Source: Lachnospiraceae bacterium
GTDB taxonomy: Bacteria; Bacillota; Clostridia; Lachnospirales; Lachnospiraceae
DNA length: 64,000 nucleotides
Reading direction: 5' to 3'
Assembly: GCA_015057455.1 (NCBI GenBank)
Contig: SVEH01000002.1
Coordinates: 1 to 64,000 of the forward strand
The translations under genes were made by a program, and so were the position numbers. The notes beneath the pieces were generated by a model, which was not told the DNA's origin, did no database searches, and saw only the letters and a program-made list of their open reading frames with translations. Each line of letters begins with the position of its first letter. Within the stretch, counting starts at the first letter, position 1. Positions 33,905 to 41,768 of the stretch are shown piece by piece.

Positions 33905-34912
33905 GTGGCTAAAGGTGAGTTATCAGGAGTTCAAAAGGCAGCAATATTACTTATATGTCTTGGGCCAGAAAGATCTTCGGCAATATTTAAAAATTTAAAA
34001 GAAGATGAAATAGAGTCCTTAACTCTTGAAATTGCTAGCACACGAAGCGTAACTTCAGAAGTAAAGGAATCTATATTGGAAGAGTTTTATCAAGTATGTT
34101 TAGCGCAACAATATATATCAGAAGGTGGTATAAGTTACGCAAGAACATTGTTAGAGGCAGCTCTTGGAATGGAAAGAGCACAAGAAGTTATTGCCAAATT
34201 AACAGTATCATTGCAAGTTAGACCATTTGAGTTCATGCGTAAAACAGATTCAACTCAATTGCTTAGCTTTATACAAGATGAGCATCCACAGACAATTGCA
34301 GTTATATTAGCTTATCTTCCTATTCAGCTTGCAGCTGAAATGATAGGTGCATTGCCACATGAGAAACAGGCAGATGTTGCAAAACGTATAGCAGAAATGG
34401 ATAGAACTTCACCTGACGTTATCCATGAAGTGGAAAAAGTATTGGAGAAGAAATTCGAGTCATTGGCAAATCAAGATTACACAATCGTTGGTGGTGTGGA
34501 TTCAATCGTAGATATCTTGAACTCTGTTGATAGATCTACATCTAAACGTATTATGAATAATCTTGAAGTTGATAATATTGAGCTTGCAGATGAAATTAAG
34601 AAGAAAATGTTCTTATTCGAGGATATTGTTAAGCTTGATGATAAGTCAATTCAAAGAGTTCTTCGTGAAGTTGATAATAATGAAATCGCACTTGCACTTA
34701 AGGGTGTTAAGGAAGATGTTGCTGAGGCAGTATTTAGAAACTTATCATCACGTTTGGCTGAGATGATTAGAGAAGATATTGAATACATGGGTCCAGTTAA
34801 GATGAAGGATGTTGAAGAAGCACAACAGAATGTTGTTAATAAAGTTAGAGAGTTAGAAGAACGCGGCGAAATTGTTATTGCTAGAGCCGGAGGTGAAGAG
34901 GTAATTGTCTAA
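33905..34912 (+). CDS. fliG: FliG, flagellar motor switch protein
   Basis: A 335-residue C-ring protein with the three FliG domains: N-terminal FliF-binding (LSGVQKAAILLICLGPERSS), middle with HPQTIAVILAYL, and C-terminal torque domain with charged helix (LDDKSIQRVLREVDNNEIALALKGV). The charged residues contact MotA. Starts at GTG 33905 with GGAGG 9 nt upstream, inside the end of fliF. Its stop codon overlaps the fliH start. Confidence 0.97.
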   Translation: MAKGELSGVQKAAILLICLGPERSSAIFKNLKEDEIESLTLEIASTRSVTSEVKESILEEFYQVCLAQQYISEGGISYARTLLEAALGMERAQEVIAKLTVSLQVRPFEFMRKTDSTQLLSFIQDEHPQTIAVILAYLPIQLAAEMIGALPHEKQADVAKRIAEMDRTSPDVIHEVEKVLEKKFESLANQDYTIVGGVDSIVDILNSVDRSTSKRIMNNLEVDNIELADEIKKKMFLFEDIVKLDDKSIQRVLREVDNNEIALALKGVKEDVAEAVFRNLSSRLAEMIREDIEYMGPVKMKDVEEAQQNVVNKVRELEERGEIVIARAGGEEVIV

Positions 34913-35693
34913 TGTTATAAAATCCGGATTTGTCAGATTTGATGATAAGGATAAGAAAGTAATTAACCCTTTTGAGGACTTAAAAAGAGTAGAAATAGTA
35001 CAACCTGAGCAGGAAGAAATAGAAGAGCCTGCTCCGGTTGTTACAAGAGATTTGGCAACGGTCTTAAAAGAAAAAGAGAATATGCTTAGAGACCAAGAGG
35101 CCAATTTAAAAGTAAAATATCAGAATATAATAGATGCAGCAGAGAATAAAGCAGATGACATATTATCTGAGGCAAGAAAAATAGCTAATGAGGTAAAAAC
35201 TGAGGCTATAAGTTATGGCCAAAAAGAAGGCTATAGAGTAGGCATGGAGAATGCAGCACAAGAAATAGCTGCAATTAAAGAAGAAGTTCAAAAAGAAAGA
35301 GACAGCTTAGAGCAAGAATATAACGATAAAATAGAGAACTTTGAGAAAGATTTTATTGGAATATTTATTACCTTATGTGAAAAGTTATTTGGCATTATTA
35401 TTGATGACAAACAAGAAGTCTTATTACACATAATTAATAGAACTATATCTGATTTAGAGAGAAGTAATAATTATATAATACGAGTTTCAAGAGAAGACTA
35501 CGAATTAGTTAATAACAAAAAAGGTTTATTATATGATTATGTAGCGGATGGAGCAAGTATAGAAATTATTGAGTCAGATAATCTTACACATAACAAATGT
35601 TTAATAGAAACAGATAATAGTGTTATAGATTGTAGCGTGGACACTCAAGTAAAGAATCTAATGGCAGATTTAGAAATGTTATCAAAACTCTAA
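34905..35693 (+). CDS. fliH: FliH, regulator of the flagellar export ATPase
   Basis: A 262-residue protein of the FliH/YscL type: a charged N-terminus, a long helical region (about 45-140, EKENMLRDQEANLKVKYQ, ARKIANEVKTEAISYGQKEG) and a C-terminal domain that binds FliI. The frame begins at TTG 34905, overlapping the last 8 bases of fliG, and reads SNVIKSGFVRFD as in clostridial homologues; there is no ATG nearby in this frame. It likely depends on translational coupling to fliG. Confidence 0.9.
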   Translation: MSNVIKSGFVRFDDKDKKVINPFEDLKRVEIVQPEQEEIEEPAPVVTRDLATVLKEKENMLRDQEANLKVKYQNIIDAAENKADDILSEARKIANEVKTEAISYGQKEGYRVGMENAAQEIAAIKEEVQKERDSLEQEYNDKIENFEKDFIGIFITLCEKLFGIIIDDKQEVLLHIINRTISDLERSNNYIIRVSREDYELVNNKKGLLYDYVADGASIEIIESDNLTHNKCLIETDNSVIDCSVDTQVKNLMADLEMLSKL

Positions 35694-35776
35694 GCTTGTT
35701 ATAAGTTTGGAGTTTTTTGTTTTGAGTGTGAGCTAGAGAAATAAAAATATTAAATATAATATTAAGAGGTATTACG

Positions 35777-37105
35777 GTGAACAATATAGACATTGGAAAG
35801 TATAGAGAACTAGTTAGTAGGTCATTTTCAACTAAATATGGAAAGATTGTAAAGGTAGTTGGACTTACACTAGAATCTATAGGTCCAGATGCCAATATTA
35901 ACGATGTTTGTGTAATTATTACACAAGATAAAAAGCATGAAATACTTGCAGAAGTAGTAGGATTTAAGGATAATCGTGTTTTACTAATGCCTATTGATTC
36001 AATAGAAGGAATAGGCGTTGGAAGTATGGTATATAGCACAAAAGAATGTTTTAAAATTCCTGTTGGTGATGAATTACTTGGTAAAGTGCTAGATGGTGTA
36101 GGTCAACCAATAGATGGAACAGATATGTTTTTACCTATTCATTATCCATTAGAGAATAATCCACCAGACCCATTAGAAAGAAGATTAATTTCAGATGTTT
36201 TATCCTTAGGAGTTAAGCCAATAGATGGATTATTAACAATAGGTAAAGGACAAAGAATTGGAATATTTGCAGGTTCAGGTGTTGGAAAAAGTACCTTACT
36301 TGGTATGATTGCAAGAAATACCAAAGCAGATATTAATATTATAGCCTTAATAGGAGAGCGTGGTAGAGAAGTTAGAGAGTTTATAGAACGAGATCTTGGT
36401 GAAGAAGGTATGAAGCGTTCTGTAGTTATTGTTGCTACATCAGATAAACCAGCTTTAGTTAGAAATAAAGCTGCAAAAACAGCTACTGCAATAGCAGAAT
36501 ATTACAGAGATCAAGGAAAAGATGTGCTTTTAATGATGGATTCACTTACACGTTTTTCAATGGCACAAAGAGAGATAGGTTTAGCAACAGGAGAACCACC
36601 TATATCAAGAGGATATCCACCTAGTGTTTATTCTCAGTTACCAATGTTATTGGAGAGAGCTGGTAATTCAGGAAAAGGTTCAATAACAGGTATTTATACA
36701 GTACTTGTAGATGGTGATGATTTCAATGAACCAATTACAGATGCTGCTCGTGGTATTTTAGATGGACATATTATGTTATCAAGAAAATTAGGACATAAAA
36801 ATCATTATCCAGCCATAGATATATTACAAAGTATATCTAGATGTATGAGTTCTATAACTGACAAAGGGCATAAGGATGTAGCTAATAAGCTAAAGAATGT
36901 TGTAGCTACTTATAATGATGCAGAGGATTTGATAAATATAGGTGCTTATAGAGCAGGTTCTAATAAAGAAATTGACTATGCTATAAAGAAAATAAATGAT
37001 GTTAATGCATTTCTTATGCAAGGAACTGAGGAGAAATTTGACTTTGAAGAGACAGTTGAATTGCTAAAGGGATTATTTATAGAAGAAGAGGAAAGTGTAG
37101 AGTAA
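35777..37105 (+). CDS. fliI: FliI, flagellum-specific export ATPase
   Basis: A 442-residue ATPase related to the F1 beta subunit. Walker A GSGVGKST (about 167-174), Walker B VLLMMDSLTRF, and the catalytic Glu in GERGREVREF are all present; ATP-interface residues in PPSVYSQLPMLLERAG are conserved. It drives early export at the cytoplasmic gate with FliH and FliJ. Starts at GTG 35777. There is an 83-bp gap after fliH. Confidence 0.97.
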   Translation: MNNIDIGKYRELVSRSFSTKYGKIVKVVGLTLESIGPDANINDVCVIITQDKKHEILAEVVGFKDNRVLLMPIDSIEGIGVGSMVYSTKECFKIPVGDELLGKVLDGVGQPIDGTDMFLPIHYPLENNPPDPLERRLISDVLSLGVKPIDGLLTIGKGQRIGIFAGSGVGKSTLLGMIARNTKADINIIALIGERGREVREFIERDLGEEGMKRSVVIVATSDKPALVRNKAAKTATAIAEYYRDQGKDVLLMMDSLTRFSMAQREIGLATGEPPISRGYPPSVYSQLPMLLERAGNSGKGSITGIYTVLVDGDDFNEPITDAARGILDGHIMLSRKLGHKNHYPAIDILQSISRCMSSITDKGHKDVANKLKNVVATYNDAEDLINIGAYRAGSNKEIDYAIKKINDVNAFLMQGTEEKFDFEETVELLKGLFIEEEESVE

Positions 37106-37127
37106 GATAAATTAAGGAGAAATAATT

Positions 37128-37577
37128 ATGGCGAAGTTTTCCTTTTCAATGCAGAATATATTGAATATAAAATATAAAATAGAAGATCAAGTTAAGGCTG
37201 AATTTGCAGAAGCTAATCATGCATATAATCAAGCTGTAGAAAAGTTAAACTATTATGTATCAAGACAGCATGGTTTAGAAGAAGAATTAAGGCAGTTGTA
37301 TAGTAATAAACTTGATATAGTTAAAATTCGTAGCACCCAAGCTGGTATAGAGCGAATGGAAGATTTAATAAAACTTCAGATAATAGAGGTTAATAAAGCT
37401 AATGACCTTGTTGAACAAGTCAGGCAAAAACTTGCAGAGGCGATGGTTGAGCGCAAAACTTATGAAACTCTAAAAGAAAGAGCATTTGAGGAGTTTCTTG
37501 AAGAATTAAAAAAAGAAGATGATAAAGTAATTGATGAGTTAGTTGCTTATAGATATAAGGGGGAGACATCAGAGTAA
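37128..37577 (+). CDS. fliJ: FliJ, flagellar export chaperone/stalk protein
   Basis: A 149-residue, almost fully helical protein predicted to form an antiparallel coiled coil (two long heptad-rich arms broken near residue 75). FliJ sits in the centre of the FliI hexamer like the gamma subunit of F1 and connects it to FlhA. Sequence similarity in this family is low; the call rests on length, coiled coil and the position after fliI. Confidence 0.88.
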   Translation: MAKFSFSMQNILNIKYKIEDQVKAEFAEANHAYNQAVEKLNYYVSRQHGLEEELRQLYSNKLDIVKIRSTQAGIERMEDLIKLQIIEVNKANDLVEQVRQKLAEAMVERKTYETLKERAFEEFLEELKKEDDKVIDELVAYRYKGETSE

Positions 37578-37642
37578 GTAGTTAAAATGAACTATATAGA
37601 TGTGGGAATAAGGGAATAAAGATATTTTGAATGGAGAAAAAC

Positions 37643-38401
37643 ATGGCAAAACAGGACAACAAAAAGGGTAAAGGAAAAAAGGAAAAAAAGACTAAAGGAG
37701 ATATTATTACAACCATTATATTAATTTTACTAATGATAATTATTATATTAGGTGCATTTGCATTGGTTGTAAAATATGACATCGCAGGTTTTGGAAGTAA
37801 CGTTATGAGACCGATACTTAAGGATGTACCAGTACTTAAGGTGATTTTACCTGAAGAAGAAAAGGAAGAAACAGATAGTAATTACCCTTATAAAACACTA
37901 GATGAAGCAGTAGTAGATATACAAAAAATGCAATATGAAATAGATAAACTAAAGAAAGAAAATGCCGATAATAAAAACAAGGTAGAAGACTTGACAAAAG
38001 AGAATTCTAAGCTTAAGAAAATTGAAAAAGAAATTGAGGCATTTGAGTCTAGAGTTAAAGATTATGAGAATGAAGTTGTATTTGGTGAAAATGCTTTAGA
38101 TATAAGTGAATATCAAAAATATTATGAGCAAATAGATCCTGAAAGAGCAGAAGAATTATATAAACAAGTTATATTTAAAGTTTCTGCAGAGGAAAAGGCA
38201 AAACAACTTTCTAATACATATTCTAAAATGGATGCTGGTGCAGCAGCTGCAGCATTAGAAGAACTAGATGACAGTATAGCTTTAGTTTGTGATGTTTTAC
38301 TTGATATGTCAGAAAAGAATAGAGCCGCAATAATGGATGAAATGACACCAGAATTTGCAGCTAAGGTTACAAAGAGAATATACTCACAAACAAAAGAATA
38401 A
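37643..38401 (+). CDS. Flagellar coiled-coil membrane protein, MotE/YlxF-like
   Basis: A 252-residue protein: a Lys-rich start, one membrane helix (about 22-44), a coiled coil (about 90-140) and a C-terminal MgtE-N-like domain (YSKMDAGAAAAALEELDDSIALVCDVLLDMSEKNRAAIMDEM). This matches the YlxF/MotE type often encoded between fliJ and fliK; MotE in alphaproteobacteria chaperones a stator part, but the role in Firmicutes is not settled. I use ATG 37643, 5 nt after GGAGA, rather than ATG 37631, which lacks a site. Confidence 0.75.
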   Translation: MAKQDNKKGKGKKEKKTKGDIITTIILILLMIIIILGAFALVVKYDIAGFGSNVMRPILKDVPVLKVILPEEEKEETDSNYPYKTLDEAVVDIQKMQYEIDKLKKENADNKNKVEDLTKENSKLKKIEKEIEAFESRVKDYENEVVFGENALDISEYQKYYEQIDPERAEELYKQVIFKVSAEEKAKQLSNTYSKMDAGAAAAALEELDDSIALVCDVLLDMSEKNRAAIMDEMTPEFAAKVTKRIYSQTKE

Positions 38402-38422
38402 TTCAATAAATTCTTAATTAGA

Positions 38423-38483
38423 GACTAGTCAAGGACCTACCGTATTTATTTTAAAGAAAGGAGGAGGACCATGACTAGTCAAG
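38423..38483 (+). repeat. 11-bp direct repeat across the fliK start region
   Basis: GACTAGTCAAG occurs at 38423-38433 and 38473-38483, exactly 50 bp apart. The second copy includes the G of the fliK ATG. Its first 8 bases (GACTAGTC) are self-complementary, so the two copies could pair in mRNA and enclose the GGAGGAGG ribosome binding site. Confidence 0.6.
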
Positions 38484-40429
38484 CTATTTTAGCGGATAAT
38501 ATGCCACAAATAGCTAACCAAACTAAGTCTAATGTATCTAAAAATGACAATATCATAGGGCGTGATAGAGACTCATTTCAAAGGGTAATGAATAATTCAC
38601 AAACAGAACAAATTAATTACAGAACAAGAAATACAGATATGGATAGAGTACAAGTAGATAAGTCATATATGGATAAAGCTGTAAATGATAAAAGAGCTGA
38701 AATTGCTTCTAAATTACAGTCACATATGGCAAAAAATAACTCACAACCAATTGTAGATGAAGGTTCACATTCACAAGCAAAACCATTTGTTAAAGAAGAA
38801 TTCGTAGAAGATGTTAAAGACGTAATAAATAGTATAGCTGATGCATATACAGAAGCTCTGGACATAGAAGACGAAGAATTAATAAATATAATGGAACAGC
38901 TTGGAATTAATTTATTTCAATTACCACTTGAAGATATAGTGAAAGAAATTGTACTTAATGCAAATGGCGAAAGTGATATTACAGGATTATTGGTAAATGA
39001 AGATGCATTTGCAAGTTTAAATAAACTAAAAGAATTCTTTGCAAACTTTAATCCAGAAGAAAAATTAGATATGTCACTTGAAGACTATAGCAGTTTAGTG
39101 CAAGAAGCTATTGATAGATTAACAATCTTGGATGGTGAAGTATCAGACAATCAATTGACTGAGAACGCTGGCTTAGAGAATAATCTAAATAGTGAAAATC
39201 TTAATTTTGACAATAATATAGAAACTGAAGAATTAGATGTGGAAATTAAAGTAGTAGATACAGAAAAAGAAACAAATAACGCTAAAGATAATGTGTTAGA
39301 TATGAATGCTAATGTTGAGGATAAGAGTTTAGAAAAACTGGTTATACAAGATGATAGTAAAGTAGTTGATAACAGTAATTTTAGCAATGAACAGTCTAAT
39401 AAATCAGATGAATTAGTGCAAAATAAAGATAATACGCATATGACAAATGTAAAAGATGAGTCAGTATCATTTAAAAGTGAAATTGAAATTAATGAGAATA
39501 AGAAAATAAGTGTTGAAATAGTAAAAGATGTGAATGTTACTCCAAATCAAGAAAATCAAGATAAGAACGTGAAACTTGATTTTAATAACCAGATAAATGA
39601 ACAAAATAAGGGAGTAATTGAACAACAATTAAGTACACAGGAGTTAAGTACAGATGATTTAAATCTAATAGATGCGGATACAGATACATTAGATACAAAA
39701 ACACAAGATACAGATAAGGGAATAAATAATAAAGATGTAAATGAATACATATCACAAAGAAAAGATAGTTTGGTAGCGGATAAAACTTCACAAGATAGTA
39801 CATCAGATATGATGTCAGAAGGAAAAAATACAAACCAAAGTATGACGGACAGTGCAAAAGAAATAAACAACAAAGAGGCTGCAGTAGAATTCTACGATAA
39901 GTTTATAGCAAATCTAGAAAATTCTCTAGGAGTAGGAGAAGGAGAAATGCTAAATGAAATGTCTCATGTTAGAGAAATGAGAGAAGTAGTTGAACAATTA
40001 GTAGATAAAATAAAGGTGAATATTAATAAAGATACAACTACTTTAAAAATGCAATTAGCACCAGAACATTTAGGAAAGCTAGAACTTGAAATATCATCCA
40101 AAAGTGGAGTTCTTACAGCAAATATAAAGGTTGAAAATGCAGTGGCAAAAGAGGCAATAGAGAACGGATTACAAACATTAATTCAGAAATTCGATGAGCA
40201 AGGCGTAAAAGTAGAAGCTGTAGAAGTAAGTATAGCAAACTATGATATGTCAAAAGAAAATGGTCGTGAAAAAAGCTCACAAGATTATGAAATAGACATG
40301 AAGAAGAAAAGGAAACATGGCAAAATTAGTTTAGAAGATTTAAATGCTATGGAGGCAGAAGAAAATACAAATAATCAAGAAAGTCGTATACCTTCTATGA
40401 CGGCTACAACAATTGATTATGCAGTATAA
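38471..40429 (+). CDS. fliK: FliK, hook-length control protein
   Basis: A 652-residue protein. Most of it (about 1-490) is a polar, Asn/Asp/Glu/Lys-rich, disordered ruler-like region. The C-terminal Flg_hook domain (about 510-600) has TLKMQLAPEHLGKLELEISSKSG and VEAVEVSIANY. FliK measures the hook and switches FlhB from rod/hook to filament export. Long, variable rulers are normal in this family. It has a strong GGAGGAGG site, and a repeat pairing described separately covers the start. Confidence 0.88.
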   Translation: MTSQAILADNMPQIANQTKSNVSKNDNIIGRDRDSFQRVMNNSQTEQINYRTRNTDMDRVQVDKSYMDKAVNDKRAEIASKLQSHMAKNNSQPIVDEGSHSQAKPFVKEEFVEDVKDVINSIADAYTEALDIEDEELINIMEQLGINLFQLPLEDIVKEIVLNANGESDITGLLVNEDAFASLNKLKEFFANFNPEEKLDMSLEDYSSLVQEAIDRLTILDGEVSDNQLTENAGLENNLNSENLNFDNNIETEELDVEIKVVDTEKETNNAKDNVLDMNANVEDKSLEKLVIQDDSKVVDNSNFSNEQSNKSDELVQNKDNTHMTNVKDESVSFKSEIEINENKKISVEIVKDVNVTPNQENQDKNVKLDFNNQINEQNKGVIEQQLSTQELSTDDLNLIDADTDTLDTKTQDTDKGINNKDVNEYISQRKDSLVADKTSQDSTSDMMSEGKNTNQSMTDSAKEINNKEAAVEFYDKFIANLENSLGVGEGEMLNEMSHVREMREVVEQLVDKIKVNINKDTTTLKMQLAPEHLGKLELEISSKSGVLTANIKVENAVAKEAIENGLQTLIQKFDEQGVKVEAVEVSIANYDMSKENGREKSSQDYEIDMKKKRKHGKISLEDLNAMEAEENTNNQESRIPSMTATTIDYAV

Positions 40430-40484
40430 TTAGTTTTAAAGAGTAACAAGACAATAGGTTTATTTGACAGAATGGAGGAATAAC

Positions 40485-40997
40485 ATGGCAGAAGTATCAT
40501 TAGTACAACCAATAGTAGATGGTGAATTGGTTGAAAAAACAACTAAAAAGAAAGACACAACAGGAACATCAGAACTTGGAAAAGATCAATTTCTTCAGTT
40601 ACTTGTTACACAGATGCAAAATCAAAATCCTTTACAACCATCATCAGACACAGAATGGATATCACAGTTAGCTAACTTCTCATCACTTGAGGCGATGCAA
40701 AATATGAGCGGTACAATGACTGGAACACAAGCAATGTCTATGGTTGGTAAGTATGTAGATATAGTGGCAAAAACAGATTCAGGAAAAACTAACAATGAAA
40801 GTGGATACGTAGATTTTGTAAATGTAAAAGATGGTAATGTTCAAGTATCAGTTAATGGCAAATTATACGACGCAGCAGAAGTTGTAAATGTATATGATGA
40901 CTATTACTTATTACAAAATGGTATAGGAACAGAAGATAACGCAAATAAAGAAGAAACTGGTAGAGAAGAAACTGACAAAAAGACTGAAAACGTATAA
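40485..40997 (+). CDS. flgD: FlgD, hook-capping protein
   Basis: A 170-residue scaffold protein needed for hook assembly. The conserved N-terminal part includes GKDQFLQLLVTQMQNQNPLQPSSDTEWISQLANFSSLEAMQNM. The C-terminal Tudor/FnIII domains of E. coli FlgD are replaced by a short beta-rich segment and a Glu/Lys/Thr tail, as is usual in clostridial forms. Start ATG 40485 follows GGAGG by 6 nt; the upstream TTG is not needed. Confidence 0.92.
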   Translation: MAEVSLVQPIVDGELVEKTTKKKDTTGTSELGKDQFLQLLVTQMQNQNPLQPSSDTEWISQLANFSSLEAMQNMSGTMTGTQAMSMVGKYVDIVAKTDSGKTNNESGYVDFVNVKDGNVQVSVNGKLYDAAEVVNVYDDYYLLQNGIGTEDNANKEETGREETDKKTENV

Positions 40998-41096
40998 AAG
41001 TAATTAGATCAATCAAAAAAACTAGCATAAAAGAAATGGTATAAAATACAAATAAAAAGAATTAACAGAATAACTAATAAAACAAAGACAAAATAA

Positions 41097-41125
41097 AAGT
41101 AATATGAGATATATTAAAATTACTT
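41097..41125 (+). other. Small leader hairpin before the TIGR02530-type gene
   Basis: AAGTAAT pairs with ATTACTT (7 bp) ahead of the AAGGAGG ribosome binding site. The 149-bp intergenic region is otherwise A-rich and featureless. Confidence 0.35.
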
Positions 41126-41146
41126 ATTAAAAAGGAGGAATATATT

Positions 41147-41539
41147 ATGAATATTAATAACTTTCCTTCAATTGAACAAATGACTAACCAAATAGGTAGT
41201 AATCAAGCGGTTAAACAGCCAATGCCACCTATAGAAAACAGTCAATTTAGCTTTGAGGAGATACTAAAAAGTAAAACAAATTTAGACGATAATAAAGTTG
41301 TATTCTCCAAACACGCTAATGAAAGATTGGATAGTCGTAACATTACACTAACAGCTACACAAATGGATAGACTTAATGAAGCGACAAAACTTGCTACAGA
41401 AAAAGGAATAAAAGAATCATTAGTGATGTTAGACGATTACAGTTTTATAGTAAACACAAAAAACAATATGGTAGTTACAGCACTAAGTAAGGCAGAGAAA
41501 AATGTATTTACCAACATAGATGGAGCTGTAATAGCATAA
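41147..41539 (+). CDS. Flagellar operon protein of the TIGR02530 type
   Basis: A 130-residue protein with the conserved core FSKHANERLDSRNITLT...M.RLNEATKLATEKGIKESLVMLDDYSFIVNTKNNMVVTAL, marks of the small flagellar-operon protein family annotated as TIGR02530. It is found between flgD and flgE in many Firmicutes and spirochaetes; its molecular function is not defined. The gene order here is the conserved one. Confidence 0.85.
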   Translation: MNINNFPSIEQMTNQIGSNQAVKQPMPPIENSQFSFEEILKSKTNLDDNKVVFSKHANERLDSRNITLTATQMDRLNEATKLATEKGIKESLVMLDDYSFIVNTKNNMVVTALSKAEKNVFTNIDGAVIA

Positions 41540-41551
41540 AGAAAATGACAC

Positions 41552-41589
41552 AAGCAAAAAACATAAGCAAAAAACATAAGCATAAAAAC
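41552..41589 (+). repeat. 13-bp tandem repeats upstream of flgE
   Basis: AAGCAAAAAACAT is repeated twice exactly (41552-41564, 41565-41577) with a third diverged copy. It lies in an A-rich spacer ahead of the folded flgE leader. Confidence 0.7.
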
Positions 41590-41669
41590 AAAACATAATA
41601 AATGTAAAAGACATAAAAATAAAATTTACAATGCAGAAAAATCACAAAAATTTAATCACGAAAACAAAA

Positions 41670-41746
41670 GCCATTAATATGTATACTGCTGGACCTTATG
41701 GAAGTAGTTATCTTTGAACGACAGAGAAGATAGAATTATTAATGGC
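41670..41746 (+). ncRNA. Predicted structured leader RNA (three-way junction) of flgE
   Basis: Three stems can form together. P1 pairs 41670-41679 with 41737-41746 (10 bp, perfect). P2 pairs ACTGCT (41685-41690) with AGTAGT (41703-41708), with a possible CC-TTAT-GG cap. P3 pairs TATCTT (41709-41714) with AAGATA (41727-41732), with loop TGAACGACAGAG continuing. P1 ends 8 bp before the AAGGAGG site of flgE. No known riboswitch core was recognised. The cap sequence CCTT could also pair with AAGG of the ribosome binding site. Regulation of hook protein synthesis is an inference. Confidence 0.5.
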
Positions 41747-41768
41747 AGCTTATTAAGGAGGTAATTCT

